A stretch of 64,000 bases of DNA from G942493375 sp942493375 (lineage in GTDB: Bacteria; Armatimonadota; UBA5829). Of this stretch, positions 43,334 through 52,482 are shown piece after piece. Positions within the stretch are counted from its first letter, which is position 1, and each line of letters opens with the position of its first letter. The stretch spans positions 1,798,001-1,862,000 of the forward strand of contig OW818698.1 in the NCBI GenBank assembly GCA_942493375.1, given 5' to 3'. The position numbers were made by a program, and so were the translations under genes. The notes beneath the pieces are model-generated. The model did no database searches. It saw only the letters and a program-made list of their open reading frames with translations, and was not told the DNA's origin.

Positions 43334-44704
43334 ATGCGCTTTACGGTGTTCGTCGCGGCTGCCTTGCTTTTGTCCACTCTGACCTCCCAGTTGCAGGCCT
43401 CCAATAATGAAGGAGGCTTGCTGATAGTTATTCCTGCCAGTCTGGAATCGGCATTGAAAGATTATGTGAAGTTCAGAAGCAGGCAGATGGCGGTACAGGT
43501 CAGGACTCTGGAGAAGATAGTAAAATCGACCAAAGGCTATGATGATCCGGAGAAGCTTAAGAGGTTTATATATGATCAGTGGAAGAGCAGCAAACTTAAG
43601 TACGTCCTGCTGGTTGGTGATGCTGACATCATGCCTGTCAGATATGTAGCCGGAGATCGTATAACGGAAGCTGCGTTCGATTATGCCTTTTTTCCCTCTG
43701 ATTTGTATTACGCCGACCTCGCCAGGCAGGATCAACGGTTTGATGACTGGAATTCCAACAAGCAAGACTATCACGCTGGCTATTTTGGGGAAATCAATGG
43801 GGAAAAACATAAAAACAACAGGATCAACTACGATGACATTGACTACCGGCCTGAAATAGGTGTAGGTCGGTGGCCAGTGAACAGCAAGACTGAGATTATC
43901 ACGATTGCCAGGAAGACCGTTGAGTTCGAAAAGATGATATCCAGGAAAAGATCAGCAAACAGTCGTAAAATAGCATTGATAGCCACGGGCGATTGGATCG
44001 ACAGCCGCGGTATACTGGATGATCTAGCGTCGGGAATGGCAAAAGGATGGACGACTGAGAGGCTGTATTACAAGGACAAATCCCGTGATGACAAAACTCC
44101 ACCAGTTAACAACAATGAAGTGATCAAGATATTGAATAATGGAGTTAATATAATGCTGCATGCCGGGCATGGCAATGATGGCACTTGGGACGGTTGCCTT
44201 TCGGTTGCAGATATAACCAAGATGAACAACAAATATTATACACCAGTCATGTTTTCAGTCGGATGCTACACTGCCAGATTCGCCACACTTCCTCCATATG
44301 AAAGCTACACTGATATAAATGGAGCGGAGCATGCAGGAACAATTGCTGGAGAGGTCTTCACAACACCTCCTCCTCCACCTGCGCCATATCAGACCGGGAA
44401 ACACAATATGACAGGACTCGGCGAAGTCATGCTTCGTCAGGGTGCAAACGGTGCAGTTGCCTATATAGGATGCAACACTGGTGGCCAGGAATGCGCACTG
44501 ACCTTTATGCAGGGATTTATGCATTCATTTAAAGCATCAAAAAACAAAAGGTTTGGGGATTGCTGGAAAGAAGCGGTGGAGTATTATTACGAAAAGGAGA
44601 ATCTGGGTACGTTGAAACCGACAGACGACTGGTATCCTCCAGCCATATTCATGCAAGCCATGAAGTTTATGGTGTATGGTGACCCTTCGCTCAAGATGCC
44701 CTGA
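43334..44704 (+). CDS. Secreted peptidase C25 (gingipain-like) family cysteine peptidase
   Basis: The product has 456 residues from ATG 43334 (GTG 43325 is an in-frame alternative), with a signal peptide (MRFTVFVAAALLLSTLTSQLQA). GLLIVIPASLESALKDYVKFR and KYVLLVGDADIMPVRYV are typical of the C25 N-terminal half; RPEIGVGRWPVNS precedes the catalytic half. The dyad is H279 (MLHAGHGNDGTWDG) and C311 (FSVGCYTARF), numbered from 43334. GLGEVMLRQGANGAVAYIGC is the usual closing segment. It has no pro- or type IX secretion C-terminal domain. It would cleave extracellular or periplasmic proteins; substrate unknown. It is isolated between repeat-filled intervals. Confidence 0.85.
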   Translation: MRFTVFVAAALLLSTLTSQLQASNNEGGLLIVIPASLESALKDYVKFRSRQMAVQVRTLEKIVKSTKGYDDPEKLKRFIYDQWKSSKLKYVLLVGDADIMPVRYVAGDRITEAAFDYAFFPSDLYYADLARQDQRFDDWNSNKQDYHAGYFGEINGEKHKNNRINYDDIDYRPEIGVGRWPVNSKTEIITIARKTVEFEKMISRKRSANSRKIALIATGDWIDSRGILDDLASGMAKGWTTERLYYKDKSRDDKTPPVNNNEVIKILNNGVNIMLHAGHGNDGTWDGCLSVADITKMNNKYYTPVMFSVGCYTARFATLPPYESYTDINGAEHAGTIAGEVFTTPPPPPAPYQTGKHNMTGLGEVMLRQGANGAVAYIGCNTGGQECALTFMQGFMHSFKASKNKRFGDCWKEAVEYYYEKENLGTLKPTDDWYPPAIFMQAMKFMVYGDPSLKMP

Positions 44705-44926
44705 TCAGACAACACCAATCTCTTAAGTGTAATGAAACAGGTCCTTGATGGCGGGTGTGAACTCGATTTCGATCTCACACCCCAGGTTTCTGTGCTTCGG
44801 TAATCGAACGCACTGGAACAGCCTTGGTCAGATTCTTAAGAGTCTGTTTTGGTGCATAATTAGAAACTGCTGAAAGAAATATGAGTGGGAATAGGATGAT
44901 ATAGCTCTCAGGCGAGGAGAATGAGT
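44705..44926. other. Non-coding interval after the peptidase gene
   Basis: There is no gene or clear structure. A few short frames are interrupted by stops and do not match anything I recognise. Confidence 0.5.
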
Positions 44927-45034
44927 ATGGCAGAAAATCCTACAGACATAGATGAATATCTGGCAACCATACCCGATGACAAACGTGAAGCGCTTGAGGT
45001 AACAGTTCAGACTTGTGGGAATTTGTCATCCTGA
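44927..45034 (+). pseudogene. Truncated DUF1801-like gene, cut by a repeat
   Basis: The frame encodes 35 residues, MAENPTDIDEYLATIPDDKR followed by EALEVTVQTCGN, after a good AGGAG. This is the N-terminal signature of DUF1801/YdhG-type proteins (about 120 residues). The frame ends in a family B repeat that starts at 45025 and supplies the stop codon; the rest of the gene is missing. Confidence 0.6.
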
Positions 45035-45049
45035 GGAACGAATGATGAC
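45025..45049 (+). repeat. Family B repeat fragment
   Basis: GTCATCCTGAGGAACGAATGATGAC is one short arm pair of the family B palindrome. It interrupts the DUF1801-like frame. Confidence 0.65.
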
Positions 45050-45086
45050 AATTTTACAAAGCTCGATATCTTCAAAGGAGCAATAT

Positions 45087-46166
45087 ATGAAAGTTTCAGT
45101 GTTAGGTAGTGGACAGATGGGGGAGAGTGTTATCCAACATCTGCTGCCCAGTCCTGAAGTACAAGAGATAACCGCATATGATGTAAATGCAGAGCGTCTG
45201 CAGGAACTCAAAGATAAATATGGTATACAGGTAACAGATGATCTGGACCAGGTGCTTTCGAATAAGGCAATAGAGCTGGTATTCATCGCTTCACCTAACC
45301 ATACTCATAAGTCGCTGGCAATTCAATGTATGGAGGCCGGTAAGGCAGTACTGTGCGAAAAACCGATGGCTAATACATATGAAGACGCCAAGGAGCTGGT
45401 TGAGAAATCAGAGGAACTCGGTGCCTTCCTGCAAATTGGTTTTGAGTGCCGCTATTCCAAGCTCTATACCACAGTAAAAGAATGGATTGATGCCGGGTTG
45501 CTTGGGGATGTCGTAAACACCCACACCAACTATGTCTCCAGTGAATTCCATCACAAGGACAACTGGCGTAACAAAAAGGCAACCGGCGGCAGTATGTTCA
45601 ACGAAAAGCTCTGCCACTATGTCGACCTCCCACGCTGGTGGATCGGTTCAAAGGTCAAAGACGTCATCTCGATCTGTTCACCGAATGTAATCCCGTACTA
45701 TGAAGTCCGGGACAACTACCACACAACATATCGGTTTGAAAACGGAGCAGTCAGCCATCTGACCTTTATGATGATAGTCGGAGCTATGTTCCAGGGTGAT
45801 CCTGACAAGAACGTAGTAGACCAGCAGCAGGGCGATGGGCACGAACTGCGGTGCTTGATAGTCGGCACAAAGGGAGCAGCTGAAGTTGATGTCTTCAAGC
45901 GCAGTATCAAGCGCTGGGAGTTCAGAGACGGCCCCAAATGCCTGGAAAGCCACTGGGTCGACACACAATACTATCCTGCAGAAGAAGAGCACAAATACAC
46001 CCACAACACCAATGACCAGAGCCTGGATATTGTCAGACGGGTAGCTAACGGCCTGCCCCCAATGACCCCAGCCAGAGACTCCCTGGATTCCATGGCCCTC
46101 TGCTTCGCCGCAGAGCTTTCAGCAGACACAGGGGACATTGTTTCTATTGAAACAATTTCTTTGTAA
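45087..46166 (+). CDS. Gfo/Idh/MocA-family oxidoreductase
   Basis: The product has 359 residues from ATG 45087, with AAGGAG six bases upstream; longer in-frame starts lie inside repeat DNA. The N-terminal Rossmann fold MKVSVLGSGQMGESV binds NAD(P). VFIASPNHTHKSLAIQCMEAGKAVLCEKPMA contains the conserved EKP lysine, and the C-terminal sheet domain has GGSMFNEKLCHYVDLPRWW with the catalytic histidine region. Members oxidise or epimerise sugars such as inositol, glucose or deoxy-sugars in the cytoplasm. The next gene encodes a sugar-isomerase-like cupin, so a shared sugar pathway is likely. The stop is fused to a dispersed repeat. Confidence 0.92.
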   Translation: MKVSVLGSGQMGESVIQHLLPSPEVQEITAYDVNAERLQELKDKYGIQVTDDLDQVLSNKAIELVFIASPNHTHKSLAIQCMEAGKAVLCEKPMANTYEDAKELVEKSEELGAFLQIGFECRYSKLYTTVKEWIDAGLLGDVVNTHTNYVSSEFHHKDNWRNKKATGGSMFNEKLCHYVDLPRWWIGSKVKDVISICSPNVIPYYEVRDNYHTTYRFENGAVSHLTFMMIVGAMFQGDPDKNVVDQQQGDGHELRCLIVGTKGAAEVDVFKRSIKRWEFRDGPKCLESHWVDTQYYPAEEEHKYTHNTNDQSLDIVRRVANGLPPMTPARDSLDSMALCFAAELSADTGDIVSIETISL

Positions 46167-46197
46167 TTGATAATTGACAATGGACAATTGATAATGG
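46164..46197 (+). repeat. AATTGATAATTGACAATGG-type repeat at a stop codon
   Basis: The TAA of the dehydrogenase gene is the first part of this AT-rich element. The same motif occurs at 55212-55315, where it forms an inverted pair. Confidence 0.7.
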
Positions 46198-46210
46198 AAA
46201 CGGTAAACTC

Positions 46211-46282
46211 GTTCGTCCTGAACTTGTCGAAGGACGCGTGGAGAACAGAACCATTGCTCGCACACGATTGCAAATCGTGTGC
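46211..46282 (+). repeat. Dispersed repeat piece and perfect 10-bp hairpin
   Basis: GTCCTGAACTTGTCGAAGGAC (46214-46234) is a common dispersed palindrome. GCACACGATT (46260-46269) pairs perfectly with AATCGTGTGC (46273-46282) over a 3-base loop, without a T-run, 14 bases before the AGGAG of the cupin gene. Confidence 0.6.
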
Positions 46283-46308
46283 ATAATATAAAAACTAGGA
46301 GTAATTAA

Positions 46309-46782
46309 TTGGGAAGACTGGATGACGTTATTTTACATGGTGAAGAGGAACAGAAGGCGCTCGCAGGGATATTTAAACAGATATCCGAATGGGGATTAAA
46401 ACTACCGGCGGTTACACCCTACCCTCTTCACTTTGGACTTGGAAAGTTTTATGAGACCGGAGAGACCGAGTTCTGGATTGCCAACGAAGAAGAGCACGGT
46501 TACTGCGGAAAGTATCTGTTCGTCTTTGATGGCCAGACCTGCCCCTATCACCACCATGTGGTAAAGCACGAGACATTCTTTGTGGTCAAAGGCAAAATCA
46601 GCATGAAAGTCGGAGAAGAGGTCAGGGAAATGAGTGAAGGGGACCTGCTGGTAATGCCCCCGCTCCTCGATCACTCATTCACAGGAATTGGTCCTGCGCT
46701 TATCCTGGAAGTCTCAATGCCCAGCATACCAAACGACAGTTTCTTCGAGAATAAAGCTATCGGTGAAAATGGGGTTCTGTAA
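46309..46782 (+). CDS. Cupin-fold sugar isomerase-like protein (D-lyxose isomerase type)
   Basis: The product has 157 residues, starting with TTG at 46309 seven bases after AGGAG. The beta-barrel carries CPYHHHVVKHETFFVVKGKIS, in which the histidines and glutamate bind the metal, and a later LLDHSFTGIG histidine. D-lyxose and related ketol-isomerases of the YdaE type have the same HHxxKxEtFxVxxG pattern, and the N-terminal ISEWGLKLPAVTPYPLHFGLG also fits. Other cupin enzymes cannot be excluded. It follows the Gfo/Idh/MocA gene in the same direction. Confidence 0.78.
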   Translation: MGRLDDVILHGEEEQKALAGIFKQISEWGLKLPAVTPYPLHFGLGKFYETGETEFWIANEEEHGYCGKYLFVFDGQTCPYHHHVVKHETFFVVKGKISMKVGEEVREMSEGDLLVMPPLLDHSFTGIGPALILEVSMPSIPNDSFFENKAIGENGVL

Positions 46783-46804
46783 ACACACCATACAATACAG
46801 TACC

Positions 46805-46884
46805 GTGTCATCCTGAAGAATGAAGGATCTGCTTTTTCCTTCTTGGATATGTTGAAAGCAGATCCTTCGTTCCTCAGGATGACA
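46805..46884 (+). repeat. Palindromic dispersed repeat, family B (full copy)
   Basis: TGTCATCCTGAAGAATGAAGG and GATCTGC on the left pair with GCAGATCC and CCTCAGGATGACA on the right. It follows the cupin gene by about 20 bases and may terminate its transcript. Confidence 0.8.
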
Positions 46885-46947
46885 AGGTACGAAGGATGAC
46901 ATTATAAAAAAACTGGTCAAAGTGGACCAATGTATCCGGAGGTAAGT

Positions 46948-49186
46948 ATGTATAAGTTATTAGCAGCAGCGGTTCTAATAGGAATCGTTGCAATACTATC
47001 AATTCCAGCACAGACTATAACCCTGGCAAAAAACAGCAAGACCGACTATGTAATCGTAACACCAACTTACAATGTAGAGTCTGAACTTACAGCCGCTAGA
47101 GAGCTGCAGAGCCATCTAAAACAGATCACTGGCGCAGACTTCCCTATCCTGCCTGAAACCAGCCTGGGAGCACGCACAAAATTTATCCTGGTTGGTCAGA
47201 CCGAGATGACAAAAAAGCTCGTGCCGGATGCCAAATGGGCATCGCTGGGAACTGAAGGCATTCTGTTAAGGACAGTTGGAGACACCCTTGTTCTGACAGG
47301 AGGTAGACCCAGGGGAGTTATATACTCTGTCTATACATTCCTGGAGGATGTGATTGGTGTAAGATGGTGGAGCCACAACGAGAGCTTCATTCCGAACAAA
47401 CCTGTTTTGACAATCGACAAACTAAACACTAGATATGTCCCTCAAATTGTGTCCCGTGAAGCTCATTTCTATGAGCCTAATAATTATGGTATATATGCCG
47501 CGAGAACCAAACAAACCGGACACTTCCATCCTGTTCCACAATCATACGGTGGACACTACAAACTGATTGGATGGTGCCATACCTTCTATGGTCTCATTCC
47601 TCCGGACAAATACTTCGCTCAACATCCTGAATGGTTCAGTATGCTGGATGGGAAACGCACTGCCAATGGAGGCCAACTCTGCCTGGCAAATGAAGAGATG
47701 CGTAAGGAGCTTGTAAAGAATGCGCTGGAATGGATAGCTAGAGATCCGGAAGCAGGGATAATTTCTATCGCACAAAACGACTGGGCTGGACAGTGTCAGT
47801 GTCCTGATTGCAAGGCCGTCGATGAAAAGGAAGAATCTCCGGCGGGTAGTATTGTCTATTTTGTCAATAAAGTGGCTGAAGACATCCACAAGAAATATCC
47901 AAATTTCCTGGTCGAAACCCTGGCATACTGGTACAGCCGAAAAGCTCCAAAAGTACGCCAAACCCGGACCTAACGTACTTATCAGACTGTGCAGCATTGA
48001 GCTTGATTATGGAATACCAATTACTGATCCACGCAGCAAGTCCTTTATGGATGACTTGAACAAGTGGAGCGCTATCTCTCACAACATGTACATCTGGAGC
48101 TATATAGCCAGTTTCGGCAACTATCTGCAACCGAATCCTTGCCTGCCTGTATATGGTCCTAACATCAGAGAGTTCGCAAAGAACAAGGCTGTTGGCGTCT
48201 TTATGCAGGGGGACTCATACAATGAAGCTACCTGCTTCGTTCGACTCAGGTCATGGGTCATAGCCCATCTGCTGTGGAATCCTTATCAGGATGAGAATAA
48301 ACTGATCAAAGAGTTTATGGATGGCTACTATGGACCAGCAAGTCCATACCTTACCAGCTATTTGAAGCTGATCGATGAAGCATATGCCAAACGAGATCCA
48401 AACGGTTGGATGAACCCTGAGGCAATCTTCAAAGGCCAGAAACTTTTTGACCAGGCTGCTGCAGCTGTTGCGTCTGACCCGGTTATATCAGACAGAGTCA
48501 GTCGAGAGCGAATTCCACTGGACTATCTCTGGATAATAGATTATGCCAAATTGCAGAGTTGGGCTAAAGACAACAATCAGGAATTCATCGGCCCCAAAGA
48601 CCCGATCGCTGCAGTAGATGAATTCATGGCTAAAACCAAAAAGTATAATGTCCAATACTCCAGAGAAGGTGGTCCATTGGTTGAGCCAAGGAGCTGGAAG
48701 ATGAAGTTTGCTCCAGCAGCAGGACCTCCCGCGGAACTGGGAGATCTGACCGGCAAGAAAACATTCGACATCCAGGAACCCAAGTTCCGTCTGTTTGGTG
48801 AAGGACAATGGGTCAGCCTGATAGAGACTCCCGATGCATCCAACAAAGTAACCTGCATCATGCCAGGCTCAGGAACAAACTGGGCAGTGCAAGCACCAAT
48901 AGACGGAGAAACCCAGGGCAAATGGCACTGCTATGCATCAGTGAAAGTAGATGCCATCGCAGCAACCGGCACTGCGTTTATAGCAGGCATATATAATACC
49001 GTAACTCCTGAGACTTCAATCACAACGCCAATAAGTATCGAACAGTCCGGGAGTGGGAAGTATAAGCTTATTGACCTCGGAGTTCAAGACCTGAAGCTCG
49101 GGATGTATTTCTGGTTCTCCCCAGCAAACAATCCGGATGCAATCAGAAGCATATCCATAGACCGCATATTCCTTGTCGCTGAGTGA
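46948..49186 (+). pseudogene. Secreted DUF4838-like glycosidase-related gene split by a frameshift
   Basis: ATG 46948 follows GGAGG and opens on a signal peptide. The N-terminal 340 residues (ELQSHLKQITGADFPILPE, GVIYSVYTFLEDVIGVRWW, HPEWFSMLDGKR, QNDWAGQCQCPDCKAVDE) match a GH20-like alpha-glucuronidase N-terminal domain plus DUF4838. Reading passes into another frame at about 47950-47953, where one extra base (AAA G TAC) separates SRKAPK from YAKPGPNVLIRLCSIELDYG; the downstream frame then runs to 49186 with MYIWSYIASFGNYLQPNPCL and a C-terminal beta sandwich. Both halves are otherwise intact, so the cause is a recent single-base change, a sequencing error or, less likely, programmed shifting. 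Confidence 0.82.
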
Positions 49187-49211
49187 GTTCTGCAGGTGCA
49201 TTAAAATGAAA

Positions 49212-49335
49212 TATCCGCAGATTTCACAGATTTACGCAGATTAGGGAAAACAGTCAAGGCTGGCAGATGTATTGCCAGCCTTATTGTGTAATGCTCATAT
49301 TATAATCACCATAATCTGCGAAATCTGCGGATACT
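49212..49335 (+). repeat. Inverted pair of family C repeat pieces
   Basis: CCGCAGATTTCACAGATTTAC near 49214 is inverted relative to AATCTGCGAAATCTGCGGAT near 49313. The two flank the hairpin at 49256-49282, so the whole interval can fold as one long stem. Confidence 0.75.
49256..49282 (+). terminator. Hairpin terminator-like structure after the DUF4838-like gene
   Basis: AAGGCTGGC pairs perfectly with GCCAGCCTT over a 9-base loop. The following ATTGTG is only weakly T-rich. Confidence 0.5.
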
Positions 49336-49363
49336 CTATTAAATTTGGCTATGGAGACGAATA

Positions 49364-50431
49364 ATGAATGAGATGACGACTAAAGAGCGCGTAAAGCGGA
49401 TGTATGAACATAAAGAAGCGGATAGAGTGCCTGTAACCGACGGTCCGTGGGCATCTACAATCGAGAGATGGCATAGAGAGGGCATGCCGGAGAATATCAG
49501 TTATGTCGATTATTTCGGATTGGACAAGTTCGAAATGATTGTGCCGGATAACAGTCCTCGCTTCCCCGCTCAGGTTCTGGAAGAAACAGAAGACTACAAC
49601 ATAGTAAAGACAAACTGGGGTGCAACTCTCAAGAACTGGCGGCATATCGGCGGTGTCCCTGAATTTCTTGATTTTACCATCACGAATGCGGATACCTGGG
49701 CGGAAGCAAAAACCAGAATGGTGCCTTCACGTGACAGGATTGATTGGACTTCCCTGGATCAAAACTATAAAATGTGGCGCAACAATGGCGCATGGATATC
49801 GGGACTGGCATGGTTTGGTTTCGATGTCACTCATTCATGGGTTGTGGGAACCGAGCGAACTCTGATGGCTATGGCAACTGATCCGGAATGGATTGTCGAT
49901 TTCTGGAACCATACTCTTGATTTAAGCCTTAATCTAATGGAAATGATCTGGGATGCCGGATACGAGTTCGATGAACTGGCCTGGCTTGATGATATGGGAT
50001 ATAAGGGCCATCCGTTCTTTTCAATCGAAATGTACCGTGAACTGCTCAAACCAGTACATAAGCGTGCTACTGACTGGGCTCACAACAAGGGAATCAATGT
50101 AAGACTCCACTCCTGCGGTGACATACGAACCCTGATCCCGGATCTTATTGAAATCGGTGTTCAGATGTTGAACCCTATAGAGGTCAAGGCAGGTATGGAT
50201 CCATTGGCACTCAAGAAACAATATGGCGATAAGCTAGGATTCCACGGGGGCTTGAATGCAGTTCTTTATGAGCATCCGGAAACAATGTGGGATGAAATGA
50301 GACGGGTCATACCAGTAATGAAACAAAACGGCGGTTATATAATCAGCTCAGACCACTCAGTGCCGGATTCCGTGAGCCTTGAGGAGTTTGGAGCATTCAT
50401 TGATCTAGCCAAGCAGCTGGCCATATATTAG
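49364..50431 (+). CDS. Uroporphyrinogen decarboxylase/MtaA-CmuA family methyltransferase-like protein
   Basis: The product has 355 residues, ATG at 49364 with GGAG seven bases upstream. The UroD-fold barrel is recognisable from TTKERVKRMYEHKEADRVPV at the start, and VRLHSCGDIRTLIPDLIEIGV carries the zinc-binding HxC pair found in MtaA/MtbA-type corrinoid:coenzyme M methyltransferases rather than in heme enzymes. GGYIISSDHSVPDSVSLE ends the barrel. The usual heme UroD residues (RxxR start) are missing, so heme synthesis is unlikely. No corrinoid protein gene is in the window. It is probably a demethylase or methyl transferase of unknown substrate linked to glycan breakdown. Confidence 0.85.
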   Translation: MNEMTTKERVKRMYEHKEADRVPVTDGPWASTIERWHREGMPENISYVDYFGLDKFEMIVPDNSPRFPAQVLEETEDYNIVKTNWGATLKNWRHIGGVPEFLDFTITNADTWAEAKTRMVPSRDRIDWTSLDQNYKMWRNNGAWISGLAWFGFDVTHSWVVGTERTLMAMATDPEWIVDFWNHTLDLSLNLMEMIWDAGYEFDELAWLDDMGYKGHPFFSIEMYRELLKPVHKRATDWAHNKGINVRLHSCGDIRTLIPDLIEIGVQMLNPIEVKAGMDPLALKKQYGDKLGFHGGLNAVLYEHPETMWDEMRRVIPVMKQNGGYIISSDHSVPDSVSLEEFGAFIDLAKQLAIY

Positions 50432-50780
50432 AAAGCTATCAATCATGAATGCGGACTAGTGGACAGTAAACATCCACTCATATGTATACTGTCCACCCAA
50501 TTTTTCGTGTATTCAGTGCAAATGCGGTGTCATTTTTACATGTGGTTGTGTTCCCAAATCTGCGTAAATCTGCGAAATCTGCTGATGATTTAATACCCCA
50601 GTCTCCAATTAGCATCCATCTATATTCTTACATCCCAGCTTGTTTTCCGTGTATTCAGTGTATTCCGTGGTTATTTCCCCAGCTTCTCCCTTCCAATATC
50701 CGTCCAGCCCGTATATAATAGTTTGCAGACTCTCGCGCAATGTTTAAAATAACACGCGATAACCTATAGGGGTTTTGAAT
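50432..50780. other. Repeat-filled interval upstream of rhaB
   Basis: No gene is present. It holds a hairpin (50459-50496), a family A tail-like piece (50444-50460), a family C piece (50552-50590) and two copies of GTGTATTCAGTG (50507 and 50649), the second extending to GTATTCCGTGGTT as also seen near 20714. Confidence 0.6.
50459..50505 (+). terminator. Probable Rho-independent terminator of the UroD-family gene
   Basis: GTGGACAGTA (50459-50468) pairs with TACTGTCCAC (50487-50496), and CCAATTTTT follows. The loop is 18 bases, longer than usual. Confidence 0.5.
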
Positions 50781-52265
50781 ATGGCTACTGACTCTACATT
50801 TTTAGCATTTGACTTCGGCGCCGAAAGTGGACGGGCGCTTCTTGGTGAGATTAAGGACGGAAAACTTACTCTTAGAGACATCCACCGGTTCCCGAATGTA
50901 CCTGTCATGGTGCTTGGGAAATTCCACTGGGATGTCCTGAGATTGTTCAATGAAATCAGACACGGCTTGCGTTTGGCTGTTCAGGAGACCGGCGGGAAGA
51001 TCGACGGAATCGGCATCGACACCTGGGGAGTAGACTTTGCTCTGCTGGGTGAAGATGGCGAACCGATCGGAATGCCTTTCCACTACAGAGATGAGCGGAC
51101 TAACGGAATGATGGAGAAAGCGTTCTCAATCGTTCCCAAGGCTGAGATCTGGGACAAGACCGGAATCCAGTTCATGCAGCTCAACTCACTGTATCAGCTG
51201 GTTGCACTGGCTGTCAGTGATTCACCTGCTTTGAAGAATACAGAAAAGCTGCTGATGATCCCGGACCTGTTCAACTACTGGTTGACTGGAGTCGGGGTTT
51301 CAGAGTTCTCTATTGCATCTACCAGCCAGGTTTACAACCCGGTGACAGGTGGATGGGATGAGGACCTGCTGAAAAAGATCGGCGTGGATCCTGCCATTAT
51401 GCCTGAGATTGTCCAGCCTGGCGCTAAGATAGGCAATCTGGACAGCAAACTGGCTGCTGAGATGGGATTGACTAATGACATCCCTGTATTTGCTCCCTGC
51501 TGCCACGACACAGGCAGTGCAGTCGCTGCAGTACCTGCAACTACAGATAAGTTTGTATACATCAGCTCAGGAACATGGTCACTGATGGGCACCGAAATCG
51601 ACAAACCGCTGCTCAGCCGTGAAGCAATGGAAGCCGGATTCACCAATGAAGGTGGAGTAGCCGGGACATTCAGATTCCTGCATAATATTATGGGACTGTG
51701 GATTGTTCAGGAATGCCGCAGAACATGGCTTGCACGCGGAGAAGAGATGTCCTACACGGAAATCACTTCAATGGCTGCAGAGTCCGAAGGGTTCAGGTCT
51801 ATCATTGACCCGGATGATGTAATATTCCTGACTCCTGGAGATATGCCTGCACGTATCCAGGACTACTGTGCAAAATCCGGTCAGCCGGTGCCTGAAACAT
51901 ACGGACAGATAATCCGCTGTGCATTGGATGGCCTTGCACTTCGGTACAGAGATACACTGGAGAAACTTGAAAAGCTGCACCAGTGTGAGTTTGAGGCATT
52001 CCACATTGTTGGTGGAGGTATTCAGAACAAACTCCTTTGCCAGATTACAGCCGATGCTACCGGACGCAAAATAACCACCGGCCCAATTGAAGCTACAGCA
52101 GCTGGAAACATATTGGTGCAGGCTCTAGGAGCTGGCAAAGTGGAATCTCTAGCCGAAATACGCAAGATTGTCCGCAGATCGTTTGATGTTGAAGAGTTCA
52201 CCCCAAGGGCTTCAACCACGCTAGAAAAAGCTTATGCAAAGTTCCAGGATTTACAAAAAGGTTAA
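50781..52265 (+). CDS. rhaB: Rhamnulokinase
   Basis: This FGGY-family kinase phosphorylates L-rhamnulose at position 1 in the cytoplasm. The product has 494 residues, ATG 50781 with AGGGG eight bases upstream. FLAFDFGAESGRALLG is the first phosphate loop; GKFHWDVLRLFNEI, IGIDTWGVDFALL (catalytic D), HYRDERTNGMM, QFMQLNSLYQL and YISSGTWSLMGTE are RhaB signatures; FHIVGGGIQNKLLCQITADA is the adenosine loop. No rhaA or rhaD gene is in the window, although the nearby cupin could isomerise a related sugar. A strong terminator follows the stop. Autonomous transcription is likely. Confidence 0.95.
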   Translation: MATDSTFLAFDFGAESGRALLGEIKDGKLTLRDIHRFPNVPVMVLGKFHWDVLRLFNEIRHGLRLAVQETGGKIDGIGIDTWGVDFALLGEDGEPIGMPFHYRDERTNGMMEKAFSIVPKAEIWDKTGIQFMQLNSLYQLVALAVSDSPALKNTEKLLMIPDLFNYWLTGVGVSEFSIASTSQVYNPVTGGWDEDLLKKIGVDPAIMPEIVQPGAKIGNLDSKLAAEMGLTNDIPVFAPCCHDTGSAVAAVPATTDKFVYISSGTWSLMGTEIDKPLLSREAMEAGFTNEGGVAGTFRFLHNIMGLWIVQECRRTWLARGEEMSYTEITSMAAESEGFRSIIDPDDVIFLTPGDMPARIQDYCAKSGQPVPETYGQIIRCALDGLALRYRDTLEKLEKLHQCEFEAFHIVGGGIQNKLLCQITADATGRKITTGPIEATAAGNILVQALGAGKVESLAEIRKIVRRSFDVEEFTPRASTTLEKAYAKFQDLQKG

Positions 52266-52276
52266 TTAGATTACAG

Positions 52277-52306
52277 CGGGGTGGATCTCTAGTTCCACCC
52301 CGTTTT
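52277..52306 (+). terminator. Rho-independent terminator of rhaB
   Basis: CGGGGTGGA pairs perfectly with TCCACCCCG over an 8-base loop and is followed by TTTT, 12 bases after the stop. Confidence 0.88.
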
Positions 52307-52482
52307 AAAGCCACAGTCTACATATTTCTACCTATCCAGCTCTTTTTTCCTCTTTTCTGCGTTTTTAATGTTTCTATGCTTCTATCCAGGGTATATAACA
52401 TACTATTGTATGCAAAAGCAACACGCCTTTGTGTAACACAAGCATTCAAACCAAGTTGATTGATTTCAAGGGGGAGATTGAA

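Noticed and set aside
46260..46282. GCACACGATT hairpin as a riboswitch or tRNA part
   Set aside because: It is a simple 10-bp stem with a 3-base loop and no conserved RNA features; more likely a dispersed hairpin.
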